From Roseibacillus persicicus (GTDB taxonomy: Bacteria > Verrucomicrobiota > Verrucomicrobiia > Verrucomicrobiales > Akkermansiaceae): DNA of 64,000 nucleotides. Within the stretch, counting starts at the first letter, position 1, and every line of letters begins with the position of its first letter. Made by a program: the position numbers and the translations under genes. Below are positions 54,526 to 63,544 of the stretch, one piece after another. Below the pieces are notes generated by a model. It ran no database searches. It was not told the origin of the DNA and worked only from the letters and a program-made list of their open reading frames with translations. The DNA lies in assembly GCF_014651675.1 (NCBI RefSeq), contig NZ_BMXI01000004.1:1-64000 (forward strand). Direction: 5' to 3'.

Positions 54526-55011
54526 TTCACGGGCCTTTAGCCGATGGCAATGAGATTGAAAAGCTCAGCTTGCGGTGGAATGCATTTGGCAGAACCAAGT
54601 CCCAGATTCGACATGGACTCTAGGAAGCCGGTCGGAAAGTCCAAGTGTCGTTCGAAACGAAAATCCGAGGGGGCTCTATGGGACTCAAATTGGAGCCTGG
54701 TCTCAGGGGTGAAAATTTCGTGGGAACTATTCGGAGGGCCTTTTCAAAAGACAGCCGCCACCGAGAACTGGGAAGGGCAAGGGGAAACCTCAGGCCGTAA
54801 ATCTCCAATTATGAATTCCGCATTACATTTATTATGCGAAGTTATCCTTAGGAAGCTAGAATGGTCGGAAAGAGCTGGATTCGTTGATTTCTCGGGCTTT
54901 GCGGGATGTTGGTGTCTCATGGGTTTGCTTTGTCATAACACGTGGTCTCACTTACGAACCCAACTAGAGCTTGTCTTGCCGCGCGCTTTGCCTTCAGGTG
55001 TCCGCGTCCTC
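54526..55011. other. Long intergenic region before parA, no gene seen
   Basis: 486 bp between divergent genes. An open frame continues upstream of parA from 54544 but its translation has no family resemblance, unusual Trp/Ser/Cys content and no support as coding; I do not call it. A CACGTG core occurs near 54940 but the flanks do not fit a parS site. The region is locally AT-rich around 54820-54850, where promoters may lie. Confidence 0.5.
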
Positions 55012-55800
55012 ATGAAAGTTGTCGCAATCGCGAATCAGAAAGGCGGCGTTGGCAAAACGACGACTTCAATCAATCTCTCCACCGCGCTCGCACGCGAAGG
55101 TCAACGCGTGCTGCTGATTGATCTCGATCCTCAGGCCAATGCCACCAGCGGGCTCGGTTTTTCCGCTGATGAGCACGACAGCATTTATAGTGCGCTCGTT
55201 GGCGACGATTTGCTGGAGTCTAAAATTTTAACCACCAGCCAAGAGAACCTCCATTTGATTCCCGCTGAGATGGATTTGGCCGGTGTCGAGGTTGAGCTGG
55301 TTCGGTTCGACAACCATCTCACCAGGCTTACCGAGGTCCTCAAGGATGCGGCTCGGGTGCAGGCGTCATATGATTTTTGCATTCTGGATACGCCGCCATC
55401 CCTTGGGATTCTGATGACTTCGGCTCTGGCGGCATCGGACGAGATTTTGATTCCGCTCCAGTGTGAGTGGTTCGGCTTGGAGGGTTTGGCTAAAATTACC
55501 CGCGTGGTGAGCCAGATTCGCGAAGCTGGCGTCAATGAAGACGTGGTGATCGAAGGGATTCTGATGACCATGTATGATGGTCGCACCAATTTGTCTCGCA
55601 GCGTGGTCACCGAGGTGAAAAATTTCTTTCCCGGCGAGCTCTATGAAACCGTGATTCCACGCACGATTCGACTCGGCGAAGCGCCCAGTCACGGGCTTTC
55701 GATCTTCGAGCATGATCCCACGGGTATCGGCGCTCAAGCCTACCGGAATCTGGCCCTCGAGTTTCTCAAGAGGCATCGCGAAAGCGCCTCCGCAGCCTAA
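55012..55800 (+). CDS. parA: ParA/Soj-type chromosome-partitioning ATPase
   Basis: ATPase that moves chromosome or cargo complexes by ATP-dependent DNA binding. The deviant Walker A KGGVGKTTT (~11-19), LLIDLDPQANATSGLG (~37-52) and LDTPPSLGIL (~125) are classic Soj/ParA. Length 262 is normal. The ATG at 55012 (MKVVAIANQKGGVGKT) is the family start. No parB follows: the next gene is mreB, 187 bp downstream. Confidence 0.92.
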   Translation: MKVVAIANQKGGVGKTTTSINLSTALAREGQRVLLIDLDPQANATSGLGFSADEHDSIYSALVGDDLLESKILTTSQENLHLIPAEMDLAGVEVELVRFDNHLTRLTEVLKDAARVQASYDFCILDTPPSLGILMTSALAASDEILIPLQCEWFGLEGLAKITRVVSQIREAGVNEDVVIEGILMTMYDGRTNLSRSVVTEVKNFFPGELYETVIPRTIRLGEAPSHGLSIFEHDPTGIGAQAYRNLALEFLKRHRESASAA

Positions 55801-55987
55801 GCTCTACTTGACAGCATTCCCGCTTGCCGCAAGGGCTTGCAACTTCGATAGTTGCCGGACACGGAATCCTAGCCTTTCAGTATTTTTGCGTAATTTTGTG
55901 CGCGAATCCTCTGAGAATTAGTCTTTTGTGAAGTTTCACTCGCTGAAATGCAGTTTTTCTCACCTTTAAAAAATAGACGCCCTCGTA

Positions 55988-57031
55988 ATGTTTCTCTCTA
56001 AGTTTTTTGGCATGTTGTCGAATGATATCGGCATCGATCTCGGGACGGCCAACACCCTCGTCAATGTGAAGGACCACGGTATTGTCTTGCGCGAACCCTC
56101 GGTGGTTGCAGTCAAGGCCGGCACAAATGAGGTTCTGGCAGTTGGTGATGATGCCAAGCGGATGCTTGGCCGCACACCTGGCAATATTGTGGCGATTCGA
56201 CCGTTGAAAGACGGTGTGATCGCCGATTTTGAGGTCACCGAAGCCATGCTTCGCCACTTCATTCGCAAGGTGAACAACAAGCGCCGGGCCCGCCCGCGGG
56301 TTGTGATTGCCATTCCTTCCGGAATCACAGAAGTGGAACGCCGGGCGGTCAAGGAGTCCGCCGAGCAAGCGGGTGCTCGCGAAGTCTACCTGATTGAAGA
56401 GCCTATGGCTGCCGCAATCGGGGTTGGTTTGCCCGTTCAGGATGCCTCCGGTAATATGGTGGTCGATATTGGTGGCGGAACCACGGAGGTCGCTCTCATT
56501 TCCTTATCTGGAATCGTTTATGCCCGGAGTGTCCGCACCGCCGGTGATGAGTTGGATGAGGCGGTTATCCAGTATATGAAGCGTGGCTATAATCTGCTGA
56601 TTGGTGAGCGCACCGCTGAAGATATCAAGATTCGGGTCGGCTCAGCCTACGAGTTGCCCAAGGAAAGCAGTATGGAGGTGAAAGGTCGTGACCTGGTCTC
56701 TGGCCTGCCGAAAACAGTCACCATCACTTCGGAAGAAATTCGCGAAGCAATGGCAGATCCTTTGGCGACCATCGTGGACGCGGTGAGAACGACCTTGGAA
56801 CGTTGCCCGCCCGAGCTGGCGGCCGACCTGGTGGATCGTGGACTTGTTCTTGCCGGCGGCGGAGCTCTTTTGCGAGGCCTTGACAAATTGTTGCGCGAGG
56901 AGACCGGATTGCCGGTTCACATCGCCGAAGATCCGCTGAGTGCGGTGGCTGAGGGAACGGGCAAGGCCCTGAGCGAACTGGCTTTCCTCAAGCGCGTGAC
57001 CAATACCGACTACCATTCGAACCGTCGCTAA
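55988..57031 (+). CDS. mreB: Rod-shape-determining actin-like protein MreB
   Basis: Bacterial actin that guides lateral cell-wall synthesis. Phosphate 1 loop [12 protein letters not shown] (~15-26), [14 protein letters not shown] (~158-171) and adenosine-loop [12 protein letters not shown] (~295) are intact. Length 347 is normal. The N-terminus [12 protein letters not shown] provides an amphipathic membrane helix. First gene of mreB-mreC-mreD-mrdA-rng. Confidence 0.97.
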   Translation: MFLSKFFGMLSNDIGIDLGTANTLVNVKDHGIVLREPSVVAVKAGTNEVLAVGDDAKRMLGRTPGNIVAIRPLKDGVIADFEVTEAMLRHFIRKVNNKRRARPRVVIAIPSGITEVERRAVKESAEQAGAREVYLIEEPMAAAIGVGLPVQDASGNMVVDIGGGTTEVALISLSGIVYARSVRTAGDELDEAVIQYMKRGYNLLIGERTAEDIKIRVGSAYELPKESSMEVKGRDLVSGLPKTVTITSEEIREAMADPLATIVDAVRTTLERCPPELAADLVDRGLVLAGGGALLRGLDKLLREETGLPVHIAEDPLSAVAEGTGKALSELAFLKRVTNTDYHSNRR

Positions 57032-57068
57032 AGATTTGTTCCATCGAACGAGCGCATTTTGATCTGAT

Positions 57069-57902
57069 ATGAAGCCTTTGACCCTTTTTGCCTTACTGAT
57101 CTTCCTCAGTGCGGGAACTTGGGTACTCACTTGGAGCCCGATGACGGTTCGTAAGGTGCAGGAGACTTATTATAAGGCGATTGGCCCTTTTCTTCAGAGC
57201 GGTTCCAAGATTGAGAAGTTCAGTCGCGACTTCGTGCGCGAGGTGGAGCACTCCGAGAATTTGCAGCGGAAGCTGGAAGCGATTCAGGCCGATTATGGCG
57301 AGCTAAAAATCATTGAGGGCCGTTTCCGTGAGCTTGAGCGTGAGAACGTGCAGCTCAATCAGGCGCTTGGATTCCAGAAACGGACGACTTTCGACGTGAA
57401 GGCAGCCAAGGTGATCAAACGGCAACCTTCAACTTGGTGGGATACTCTCACTATCAATCAGGGTGAGAAATCCGATGTCGGGACCCAGTTGACAGTGTTG
57501 GCCGAGGGCGGACTTGTGGGCAGGGTCGATCAGGCTTTTGAAGATATCTCTAACATCATTCTCGTGACGGATGAGAGCTGTCAGGTCTCGGTCTATGTGG
57601 AAGGATCGCCGGAAAAGGGGATTTTGAGCGGGGAGCCAGGCGAATATGGCACGACTCCCCTACTCCGCTTGCGTTATCTCAGTCGCAATGCCGCCATCCA
57701 AAAAGGGATGAAAGTTTTTACCACCGGACGAGGGGGAATCTTCCCGCCCGATATTCAGGTCGGAACCATTACCGAGGTGATCCCCGGGAGCTATGAAAGC
57801 GAGGCGATGGTGAAACCGAGTGTGGATTTACAGAATTTGTCGGTTGTCTTTGTCCTCGCTGGAGATGACACCGTCGAACAAGTGGAAGACCCCGAACCAT
57901 GA
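57069..57902 (+). CDS. mreC: Rod-shape-determining protein MreC
   Basis: Bitopic membrane protein of the elongation complex. One TM at the N-terminus (LFALLIFLSAGTWVL), a coiled coil (~55-100: EFLRE..HSENLQRKLEAIQ) and the beta-barrel domain (~105-265) with conserved ESCQVSV and GRGGIFPPDIQVG. Length 277 is normal. It overlaps mreD by four bases (ATGA). Confidence 0.93.
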   Translation: MKPLTLFALLIFLSAGTWVLTWSPMTVRKVQETYYKAIGPFLQSGSKIEKFSRDFVREVEHSENLQRKLEAIQADYGELKIIEGRFRELERENVQLNQALGFQKRTTFDVKAAKVIKRQPSTWWDTLTINQGEKSDVGTQLTVLAEGGLVGRVDQAFEDISNIILVTDESCQVSVYVEGSPEKGILSGEPGEYGTTPLLRLRYLSRNAAIQKGMKVFTTGRGGIFPPDIQVGTITEVIPGSYESEAMVKPSVDLQNLSVVFVLAGDDTVEQVEDPEP

Positions 57903-58483
57903 TTCGCTATCTCCTGACAGTGCTCGCATTGTTATTGGTCGCCTTCATCTTACGGCAGTTTGTGCCGGTCCTCCCGCAGTTCTATGATGCCAGGCTGTTT
58001 CTCGTGCCCTTGGTCTTCATTTGTGCTTCGGTGACCTTGGATGTTCTGGGGATGTTACTCCTGTCCTTTGTCTGTGGTTTGTTGTGGGATGCTCAACACA
58101 CAATCTTGCCCGTCGTCGGTGATGTTGAGGTCTATCCGGAGGTTTCGGAGACACTGAAGTTTGGGTATTCGATTTTCCTTTTCGCCATTGCTGGTTTCAT
58201 CATGCAGGGGGTGCAACCAGTTTTCCGCGAAGGGAAATGGCAGGTCTCGGTTCTGGTGACTGGAGTCGCCCTTTTCTTCTATCTTTTTGTCGAATGGATG
58301 CTTCTTTCCTTTGTGCGGGGTCATTTGGTTTTCACCACCGATACCTTGAAGTTTATTTTCTATAGCTCAGTCCTGACTATGCTGTTTTCTCCGCTAGTCT
58401 TTCTTATTCTCTTTAAGTTAGCGAAGTTGTATCAGTATCGAATCCGTTATGAAGGCCTCCGGAAAGGGCGGCAAATTTACTAA
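57899..58483 (+). CDS. mreD: Rod-shape-determining protein MreD
   Basis: Small multi-spanning membrane protein, five TM segments, with the MreD-type LLLSFVCGLLWDAQHTI loop near 45-60. The four-base overlap with mreC and place ahead of the PBP2 gene support the call, since MreD sequences diverge widely. Length 194. Confidence 0.85.
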   Translation: MIRYLLTVLALLLVAFILRQFVPVLPQFYDARLFLVPLVFICASVTLDVLGMLLLSFVCGLLWDAQHTILPVVGDVEVYPEVSETLKFGYSIFLFAIAGFIMQGVQPVFREGKWQVSVLVTGVALFFYLFVEWMLLSFVRGHLVFTTDTLKFIFYSSVLTMLFSPLVFLILFKLAKLYQYRIRYEGLRKGRQIY

Positions 58484-58488
58484 ATCTT

Positions 58489-60579
58489 ATGGAATCTCGC
58501 TTTCGCTTTCGCCTTTATCTCCTGACTGCCATGATTTTGCTGGGGGTCTTTTCCCTGCTGCATCGCTTGCACCAGTTTCAGATCAAGGACCAGCATTACT
58601 ACATTCGTCAGAAGCCGGGGTTCAGCGTGGTGGCGATTCGAGAGCCGGGGGTGAGAGGTGAGATTCTCGACCGGAATGGGGTTCCTTTGGCCGAGAATTA
58701 TCGCATCTACGAGCTGGTGGTCAATCTGGGAGAGGTGCGCGAGTCTTGGATTCGGCAGTGGAAAGTTGAGAAATCGGTTGGCGAAGAGACTGATGAGAAG
58801 CCACCCGAGATCGACAAGATTGTCGAGCGGCTGATTCTTCCCCGGCTCAAGGAACTGGGGGTTGAGCCCCGCTTGAACCGGACCGCAATCAGGACCCACT
58901 ACGTCACTCATGGCGACCTGGTTCCCTATGTTTTTCCGGGAGAGCTCGACTTCGACCAGTTTTCCCGATTGGCAGAGCACAAGCTGGGATTGCAGGGCGT
59001 GTATGTGAACTCCCGTCCCCAGCGCCGTTATCCCATGGGAACGCTGGCGGGCCATGTTTTGGGTTACGTCCAGCAATGGAAGAAAGGAACATACACCCCG
59101 GCTGAGAAAGCGGAATTCGCCCATTACTTCGGCGATAGTAAGGGAGTCAGCGGGATTGAAAAGACCTACAACGACATTCTGACCGGCTTGCATGGAAAGC
59201 GCAGTCTCTATAAGGACGAAAAAAACAACATCATTGGGCGCACGGTGGATTCCCGTGCTCCAGGGCAAGGAGCGGAGCTCACTTTGACCCTTGATGCGGG
59301 TATTCAGTGCCTGACTGAGAATGTGTTGCGTAAGGCAGGACGGGCAGCCGCAGTGGTCATGGATGTGAATACCGGGGAGGTCTTGGCCATGGCTTCGGTT
59401 CCGAACTACGACCCGAATGACTATGTCCCATCCCTCACCCAAAAGTCGGCGGACTACTATTTTCAAAACAAAGGGCACCCATTCACCAATCGGGCGGTTT
59501 CCAGCTATCAGTCGGGTTCTACTACCAAGATTCCGGTGGCGCTCACGGCGTTGATGAATGGTCAGGCCGGCTTTGCTGACAATTGTCGGGGCTATGTGGC
59601 ATTCGGGCGAACGAAGATTCGCTGTTGGCACACCGCCGGACACGGCACACTGCGAATGGATGAGGCTCTCCAACGATCCTGTAACCCCTATTTCATGGAT
59701 TTGGCCAATCGCATGGGACGCGAAAAAATGGTGGAGGGATTCTCCGCGCTCAATCTCGGGCGCCGCACCGGAGTCGGCCTGCCGGAAGAAAAGCCCGGAA
59801 TCTTGCCCGGAAGCCAGCACTGGCTCCAGTTGCAGGAACCGGGTTCGATTGTGACCCCTTCGCAGGTGGCTTTGATGGCAATTGGACAGTGGGACATGGA
59901 GGCTACACCTCTTCAAATCTGCGCAATCACGGCCTGTGTGGCGAATGGAGGCACTTATTATCAACCCCGCCTTTTGAAAAAAGCCACCCTGTTGGATGAT
60001 ACAATTGTGCCTGATGTCCCCAAGGTGGAGTTGGACCTCGTTAAGGATAAGGGAGTTTCCCGGAATGATATCAAGCGCGTGCAGCACGGAATGTGGCTGG
60101 CAGCCAATGCCCCGGGAGGAACTGCCGGTCGGGTCGCAATCAAGGATTACACCGTGGCAGCCAAAACCGGCACCGTGCAGAAAGGAACACCCCCCAATCA
60201 CACCAACAATGCTTGGGTGACGGCCTTCGCTCCTTACGATGAGCCCCGTTATTCCGTCACAGTCTTTGTCGAAGGAGGCAAGAGTGGAGGCAAAGTTGCT
60301 GGCCCCCTCGCCCACATGATCTTACGCGGAATTGCGGCTACCGAGAAAGGCTTGCGACTTCCCACCAAGCGAATGGGAAAATTCGCTGGTCATTTCGATC
60401 CTATCGAAGAGATTGAACTTCCCGAAGATGCCCTGTTGTCCATTACCTTGGAAGATGTGGGTGAAACGGGGGATGAAGTGAGCGAGGCTCTTGATGAAAA
60501 CAAACCCGTGAAAGTCAAACCCCGCATCATTCCCCTGCCCGGTGGCGGAAGCGGTCAATCCGAGGACGCGGACGAGTAA
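58489..60579 (+). CDS. mrdA: Penicillin-binding protein 2 (peptidoglycan D,D-transpeptidase)
   Basis: Cross-links peptidoglycan during elongation. N-terminal TM (LYLLTAMILLGVFSLLHRL), the PBP dimerisation domain (IREPGVRGEILDRNGVPLAENY) and the transpeptidase domain with S344-T-T-K347, S397-C-N399 and K559-T-G561. Length 696, with a Glu/Asp/Pro-rich cytoplasm-free C-terminal tail (~635-696). Fourth gene of the mre operon; rodA, often next, is absent here. Confidence 0.95.
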   Translation: MESRFRFRLYLLTAMILLGVFSLLHRLHQFQIKDQHYYIRQKPGFSVVAIREPGVRGEILDRNGVPLAENYRIYELVVNLGEVRESWIRQWKVEKSVGEETDEKPPEIDKIVERLILPRLKELGVEPRLNRTAIRTHYVTHGDLVPYVFPGELDFDQFSRLAEHKLGLQGVYVNSRPQRRYPMGTLAGHVLGYVQQWKKGTYTPAEKAEFAHYFGDSKGVSGIEKTYNDILTGLHGKRSLYKDEKNNIIGRTVDSRAPGQGAELTLTLDAGIQCLTENVLRKAGRAAAVVMDVNTGEVLAMASVPNYDPNDYVPSLTQKSADYYFQNKGHPFTNRAVSSYQSGSTTKIPVALTALMNGQAGFADNCRGYVAFGRTKIRCWHTAGHGTLRMDEALQRSCNPYFMDLANRMGREKMVEGFSALNLGRRTGVGLPEEKPGILPGSQHWLQLQEPGSIVTPSQVALMAIGQWDMEATPLQICAITACVANGGTYYQPRLLKKATLLDDTIVPDVPKVELDLVKDKGVSRNDIKRVQHGMWLAANAPGGTAGRVAIKDYTVAAKTGTVQKGTPPNHTNNAWVTAFAPYDEPRYSVTVFVEGGKSGGKVAGPLAHMILRGIAATEKGLRLPTKRMGKFAGHFDPIEEIELPEDALLSITLEDVGETGDEVSEALDENKPVKVKPRIIPLPGGGSGQSEDADE

Positions 60580-60612
60580 GTCGTCACGAATAAACAATTT
60601 TCAGAGATACAC

Positions 60613-62199
60613 ATGTTGAAACAAATCAAAAGAGCCTTGGGCTTTGGGGAAATCGATCCCCGCCAAGGCAATACCATAGTCATCAATGCCGAGACCCTCG
60701 AACGACGGGTCGCCCTGCTGGAGAACGGCCAGTTGGAAGAATACAATATCGAACGCGAAGGCGAGGTGAACCTCGTGGGCAGCATTTTCAAAGGTCGAGT
60801 CAAGAATATCGAGCAGGGACTCAAGGCCATGTTCGTGGACATCGGGATGGAGAAAAACGCTTTCCTTCACTTCTGGGATGCCATTCCCGCGGCTTTGGAT
60901 AACTCCATGGAGGAGATCCAGCGCAGCGACCGTCCTCGGAAGAAGCAAAAGAAGATCACCTCGAAGGATATCCCGAGCATTTATCCGATTGGTTCGGAGA
61001 TCATGATTCAGGTTTCCAAGGGGCCAATTGGCACCAAGGGGCCACGGGTCACCACAAACGTGTCGCTCGCCGGACGTTATCTGGTCTTAATGCCCTTTTC
61101 TGAGCAATTTGGTATTTCTCGCAAAATCGACGATCCAAAGGAGCGCGACCGCCTGCGGGGCATCATGCAAAAGCTCGATGTGCCGGAAGGCATGGGCATC
61201 ATCATGCGAACGGTTGCGCAGGGACAGCGTGCCCGCCACTTCATGCGCGACCTTGATATGCTGCTCGATCAGTGGGATTCGGTGGAAGAAAATCGGGACG
61301 CCAAATCTGCGCCCGTTTGTGTCTTCCAAGAGCCGGGAATCATTGAGCGAACTGCTCGTGATTTCCTGACCGAGAGCATCGACAACATCATCTGCGACGA
61401 TCTTGCGACCACCGAGCACATGCAGGCCATTGCGGAAAAGATTTCCCGTCGGGCCAAGCGTCGAATCCATCACTTCCCCACCCGCTCCCCAATTTTCGAC
61501 AAATTGGGCGTGCAGAAGCAGATCGATGAGGCCTTTCACCGTCAGGTTTGGCTTCCTTGTGGGGGCTACATTGTCATCGACGAGACAGAAGCTCTCATCG
61601 CGGTGGACGTCAACTCCGGCCGGAACCGGGGAGGCAAAGATGTCGACAAGACTCTTCTCCAGACCAATATCGAAGCCGCAGAAGAAGTGGCCCGGCAGTT
61701 GCGCCTCCGCAACATCGGTGGTCTGGTGGTGGTCGACTTCATCGATATGCGTCACCGTCGGGATCAGATGGCGGTTTATCGCACGATGAAGGAGCGCATG
61801 ACCCGGGACAAGGCCAAGACTCAGGTTTTGCAAATCTCCTCCGTGGGCCTCATGGAAATGACCCGGCAGCGTCTCAACGAAAGTCTGCAGGAGACACTCT
61901 CCGAGCCTTGTGAATATTGCGAAGGCCGGGGTCGGGTCAAGACGGCCTTTACCCTGAGCGTCGAGATTCAGCGGGCCCTGAACACCGTGATCGCCCGTCA
62001 TCAGGAAGAAGCGGGCGACTTGATCGTGATTGTCCACCCGGTAGTCCTCGAGCGCTTCAAGAAAGAAGATTCCCATATCCTCGTCGACCTCGAACGGAAG
62101 CACACCGGCCGCCTCATCTTCCGCACCGATTCCACTCGTCACCGCGAGCGCTACGACATTGTCGATGCGGCGACTGAAAAGAGCTACGCCTCGGGTTAA
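60613..62199 (+). CDS. Ribonuclease E/G family endoribonuclease
   Basis: Endoribonuclease in rRNA maturation and mRNA decay. N-terminal S1 domain (~35-130, with a ~25-residue basic loop RSDRPRKKQKKITSKD in the middle). The catalytic DNase-I-like core has VDVNSGRNRG and VVVDFIDM (Asp pair), and a zinc-link CEYCEGRG. Length 528 is RNase-G-like; there is no long degradosome tail. RNase G is often encoded beside mre genes in proteobacteria too, so the linkage is conserved. A bidirectional terminator follows. Confidence 0.92.
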   Translation: MLKQIKRALGFGEIDPRQGNTIVINAETLERRVALLENGQLEEYNIEREGEVNLVGSIFKGRVKNIEQGLKAMFVDIGMEKNAFLHFWDAIPAALDNSMEEIQRSDRPRKKQKKITSKDIPSIYPIGSEIMIQVSKGPIGTKGPRVTTNVSLAGRYLVLMPFSEQFGISRKIDDPKERDRLRGIMQKLDVPEGMGIIMRTVAQGQRARHFMRDLDMLLDQWDSVEENRDAKSAPVCVFQEPGIIERTARDFLTESIDNIICDDLATTEHMQAIAEKISRRAKRRIHHFPTRSPIFDKLGVQKQIDEAFHRQVWLPCGGYIVIDETEALIAVDVNSGRNRGGKDVDKTLLQTNIEAAEEVARQLRLRNIGGLVVVDFIDMRHRRDQMAVYRTMKERMTRDKAKTQVLQISSVGLMEMTRQRLNESLQETLSEPCEYCEGRGRVKTAFTLSVEIQRALNTVIARHQEEAGDLIVIVHPVVLERFKKEDSHILVDLERKHTGRLIFRTDSTRHRERYDIVDAATEKSYASG

Positions 62200-62217
62200 G
62201 CGAACTTTTAGAATGAA

Positions 62218-62257
62218 AAAGAGGCGCGTATCGAGAAGATGCGCGCCTCTTTTTTTG
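62218..62257. terminator. Bidirectional rho-independent terminator
   Basis: GAGGCGCG (62221-62228) pairs with CGCGCCTC (62242-62249), followed by eight T residues on the plus strand. The A-run before the stem gives a T-run on the minus strand, so it can also end the convergent aldo/keto reductase gene at 62272. Confidence 0.92.
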
Positions 62258-62271
62258 TTGGGGGAAAGTGA

Positions 62272-63393
62272 TTACCAGTCCCGGCCCACGCCATGGGCAT
62301 CGGCCAGCTCAAGCAACTCGTCGCGCATGGGCCACTCGTCAGGGCGCTCGCAAGGTCCCTCGTGGCGTTGGCTCGCTCCTTTGAGGGCCATGCAACCGGT
62401 GTTGTCGCCAATTTTCCGGATGGTCTCAACTTCTTCTGGAGTGAAAACCACATCCTCAGGCAAGGCGGCCAAGTCGTCGATTTTGTCTTCGACAGGGCGT
62501 GCATTGTCGCCGGCTTCTTGAATAAAGGTGGGCACAACGCTGGCGACTGGCTTCTGGGAAAGATTCCAAATGGCCGCGAACTGCAGCATGGAAAGACCGT
62601 ATTTTTCCGCAAGCGGACGCATCTTTTCCATTTTTTCACAGCCATTCTCCACCCATCCGGCGGGACGGTAGGCGCGGTGGTCACCGGGACGGAACTCGTG
62701 CCCGGGCTTCATGTCGTCATGGAAGACTCCGCCGTAATCGATTACGCGGGTGAGGATCTTGATGTCGTTCTTTTCCGCGCCTCCCAATACCTGTTGTCCC
62801 GGCCAGGGTTCCAAGGGATTGAGAATGATCATGGCCCAATCCAAGACTTCGCCAAATCGTTCGAAGCAGTGGAGAAGATCGAGCGTGAAGCCGTTCGCCG
62901 GTCCCGGAGCGACACCCAGGCGCTCGGCAAGCCCTTCTTCTTTCAGTCGGCGCATCCCTTCCCACACGGTATCGTTGGTATAGCCGGTCTCGTCGGGGTT
63001 GTGAAGCATCACGAGGTCGAAGTGGTTGGTTCCGCAACGCTCCAGTGACTTTTCGCAAGCCATCCGGAGATAGGACGTATACTCGCGCTCACTGTGGAGG
63101 TCGGGATGGGTGAAGCGTGGATAGCCAGAGCTCCCCTGCCGCTCCCCTTTGTAAAAGTCGTGCCCGATGGTTCCCACCAGACAATAGCTGTCGCGCGGGT
63201 AGTCGGCGAGGGCCTGACCCAGCATCTCGTCAGCCTTGCCGCCACCGTAGACATCAGCCGTGATGAAGGTGCGCATCCCTTTCTCGTAGGCATGGCGAAT
63301 CATGTTCAGGTAGCGCTCTTCGCTAACCATTTCCCCGAAGTGCATGAAGCGTCCGCCGCTCCAGTTTCCGTAGCAAGTTTTGGTCAAGTCCAT
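62272..63393 (-). CDS. Aldo/keto reductase-fold protein
   Basis: Oxidoreductase-like protein of the aldo/keto reductase fold, 373 residues. The N-terminal strands match (FITADVYGGGKADEMLG gives the Asp/Tyr pair), and LVMLHNPDE gives the His. But where the catalytic Lys normally stands (TK-G after the third strand) the sequence reads CLVGTIGHDF, with no Lys. The C-terminal region MALKGASQRHEG...PDEWP is longer than usual. Catalysis may be altered. Substrate unknown. Confidence 0.82.
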   Translation of the reverse strand: MDLTKTCYGNWSGGRFMHFGEMVSEERYLNMIRHAYEKGMRTFITADVYGGGKADEMLGQALADYPRDSYCLVGTIGHDFYKGERQGSSGYPRFTHPDLHSEREYTSYLRMACEKSLERCGTNHFDLVMLHNPDETGYTNDTVWEGMRRLKEEGLAERLGVAPGPANGFTLDLLHCFERFGEVLDWAMIILNPLEPWPGQQVLGGAEKNDIKILTRVIDYGGVFHDDMKPGHEFRPGDHRAYRPAGWVENGCEKMEKMRPLAEKYGLSMLQFAAIWNLSQKPVASVVPTFIQEAGDNARPVEDKIDDLAALPEDVVFTPEEVETIRKIGDNTGCMALKGASQRHEGPCERPDEWPMRDELLELADAHGVGRDW

Positions 63394-63544
63394 CGTCCCT
63401 TTGATTTAAACTAGCCACTCAAACAGTCAACCCCTTGCAAAGAGATGGTCAGAATTCCGCAGAATTTGGCACCCAAGAAAGAGAGAGATTTGGATGTAAC
63501 CCTCGCAGGTTCGAGAGGTTATCAAGAAAGTAGAAACCTGTCCC

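Noticed and set aside
54930-54960. Possible parS site near parA
   Set aside because: Only the CACGTG core matches; the flanking bases do not form the TGTTTC...GAAACA arms. A better core match near 28196 lies inside the sulfatase gene and also fails at several positions.
54544-55011. Upstream extension of parA by 156 codons
   Set aside because: The Walker A motif begins 11 residues after the ATG at 55012, as in all Soj/ParA proteins. The extension has no resemblance to known partner or HTH domains.
58480-60315. 611-codon open frame antisense to the PBP2 gene
   Set aside because: It lies opposite a gene with all transpeptidase motifs. Its translation has no family resemblance and starts and ends without regulatory signs. 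Long antisense frames are expected in such G+C-rich coding regions.
61087-62142. 351-codon open frame antisense to the RNase E/G gene
   Set aside because: Complete overlap with a well-supported gene and no domain.
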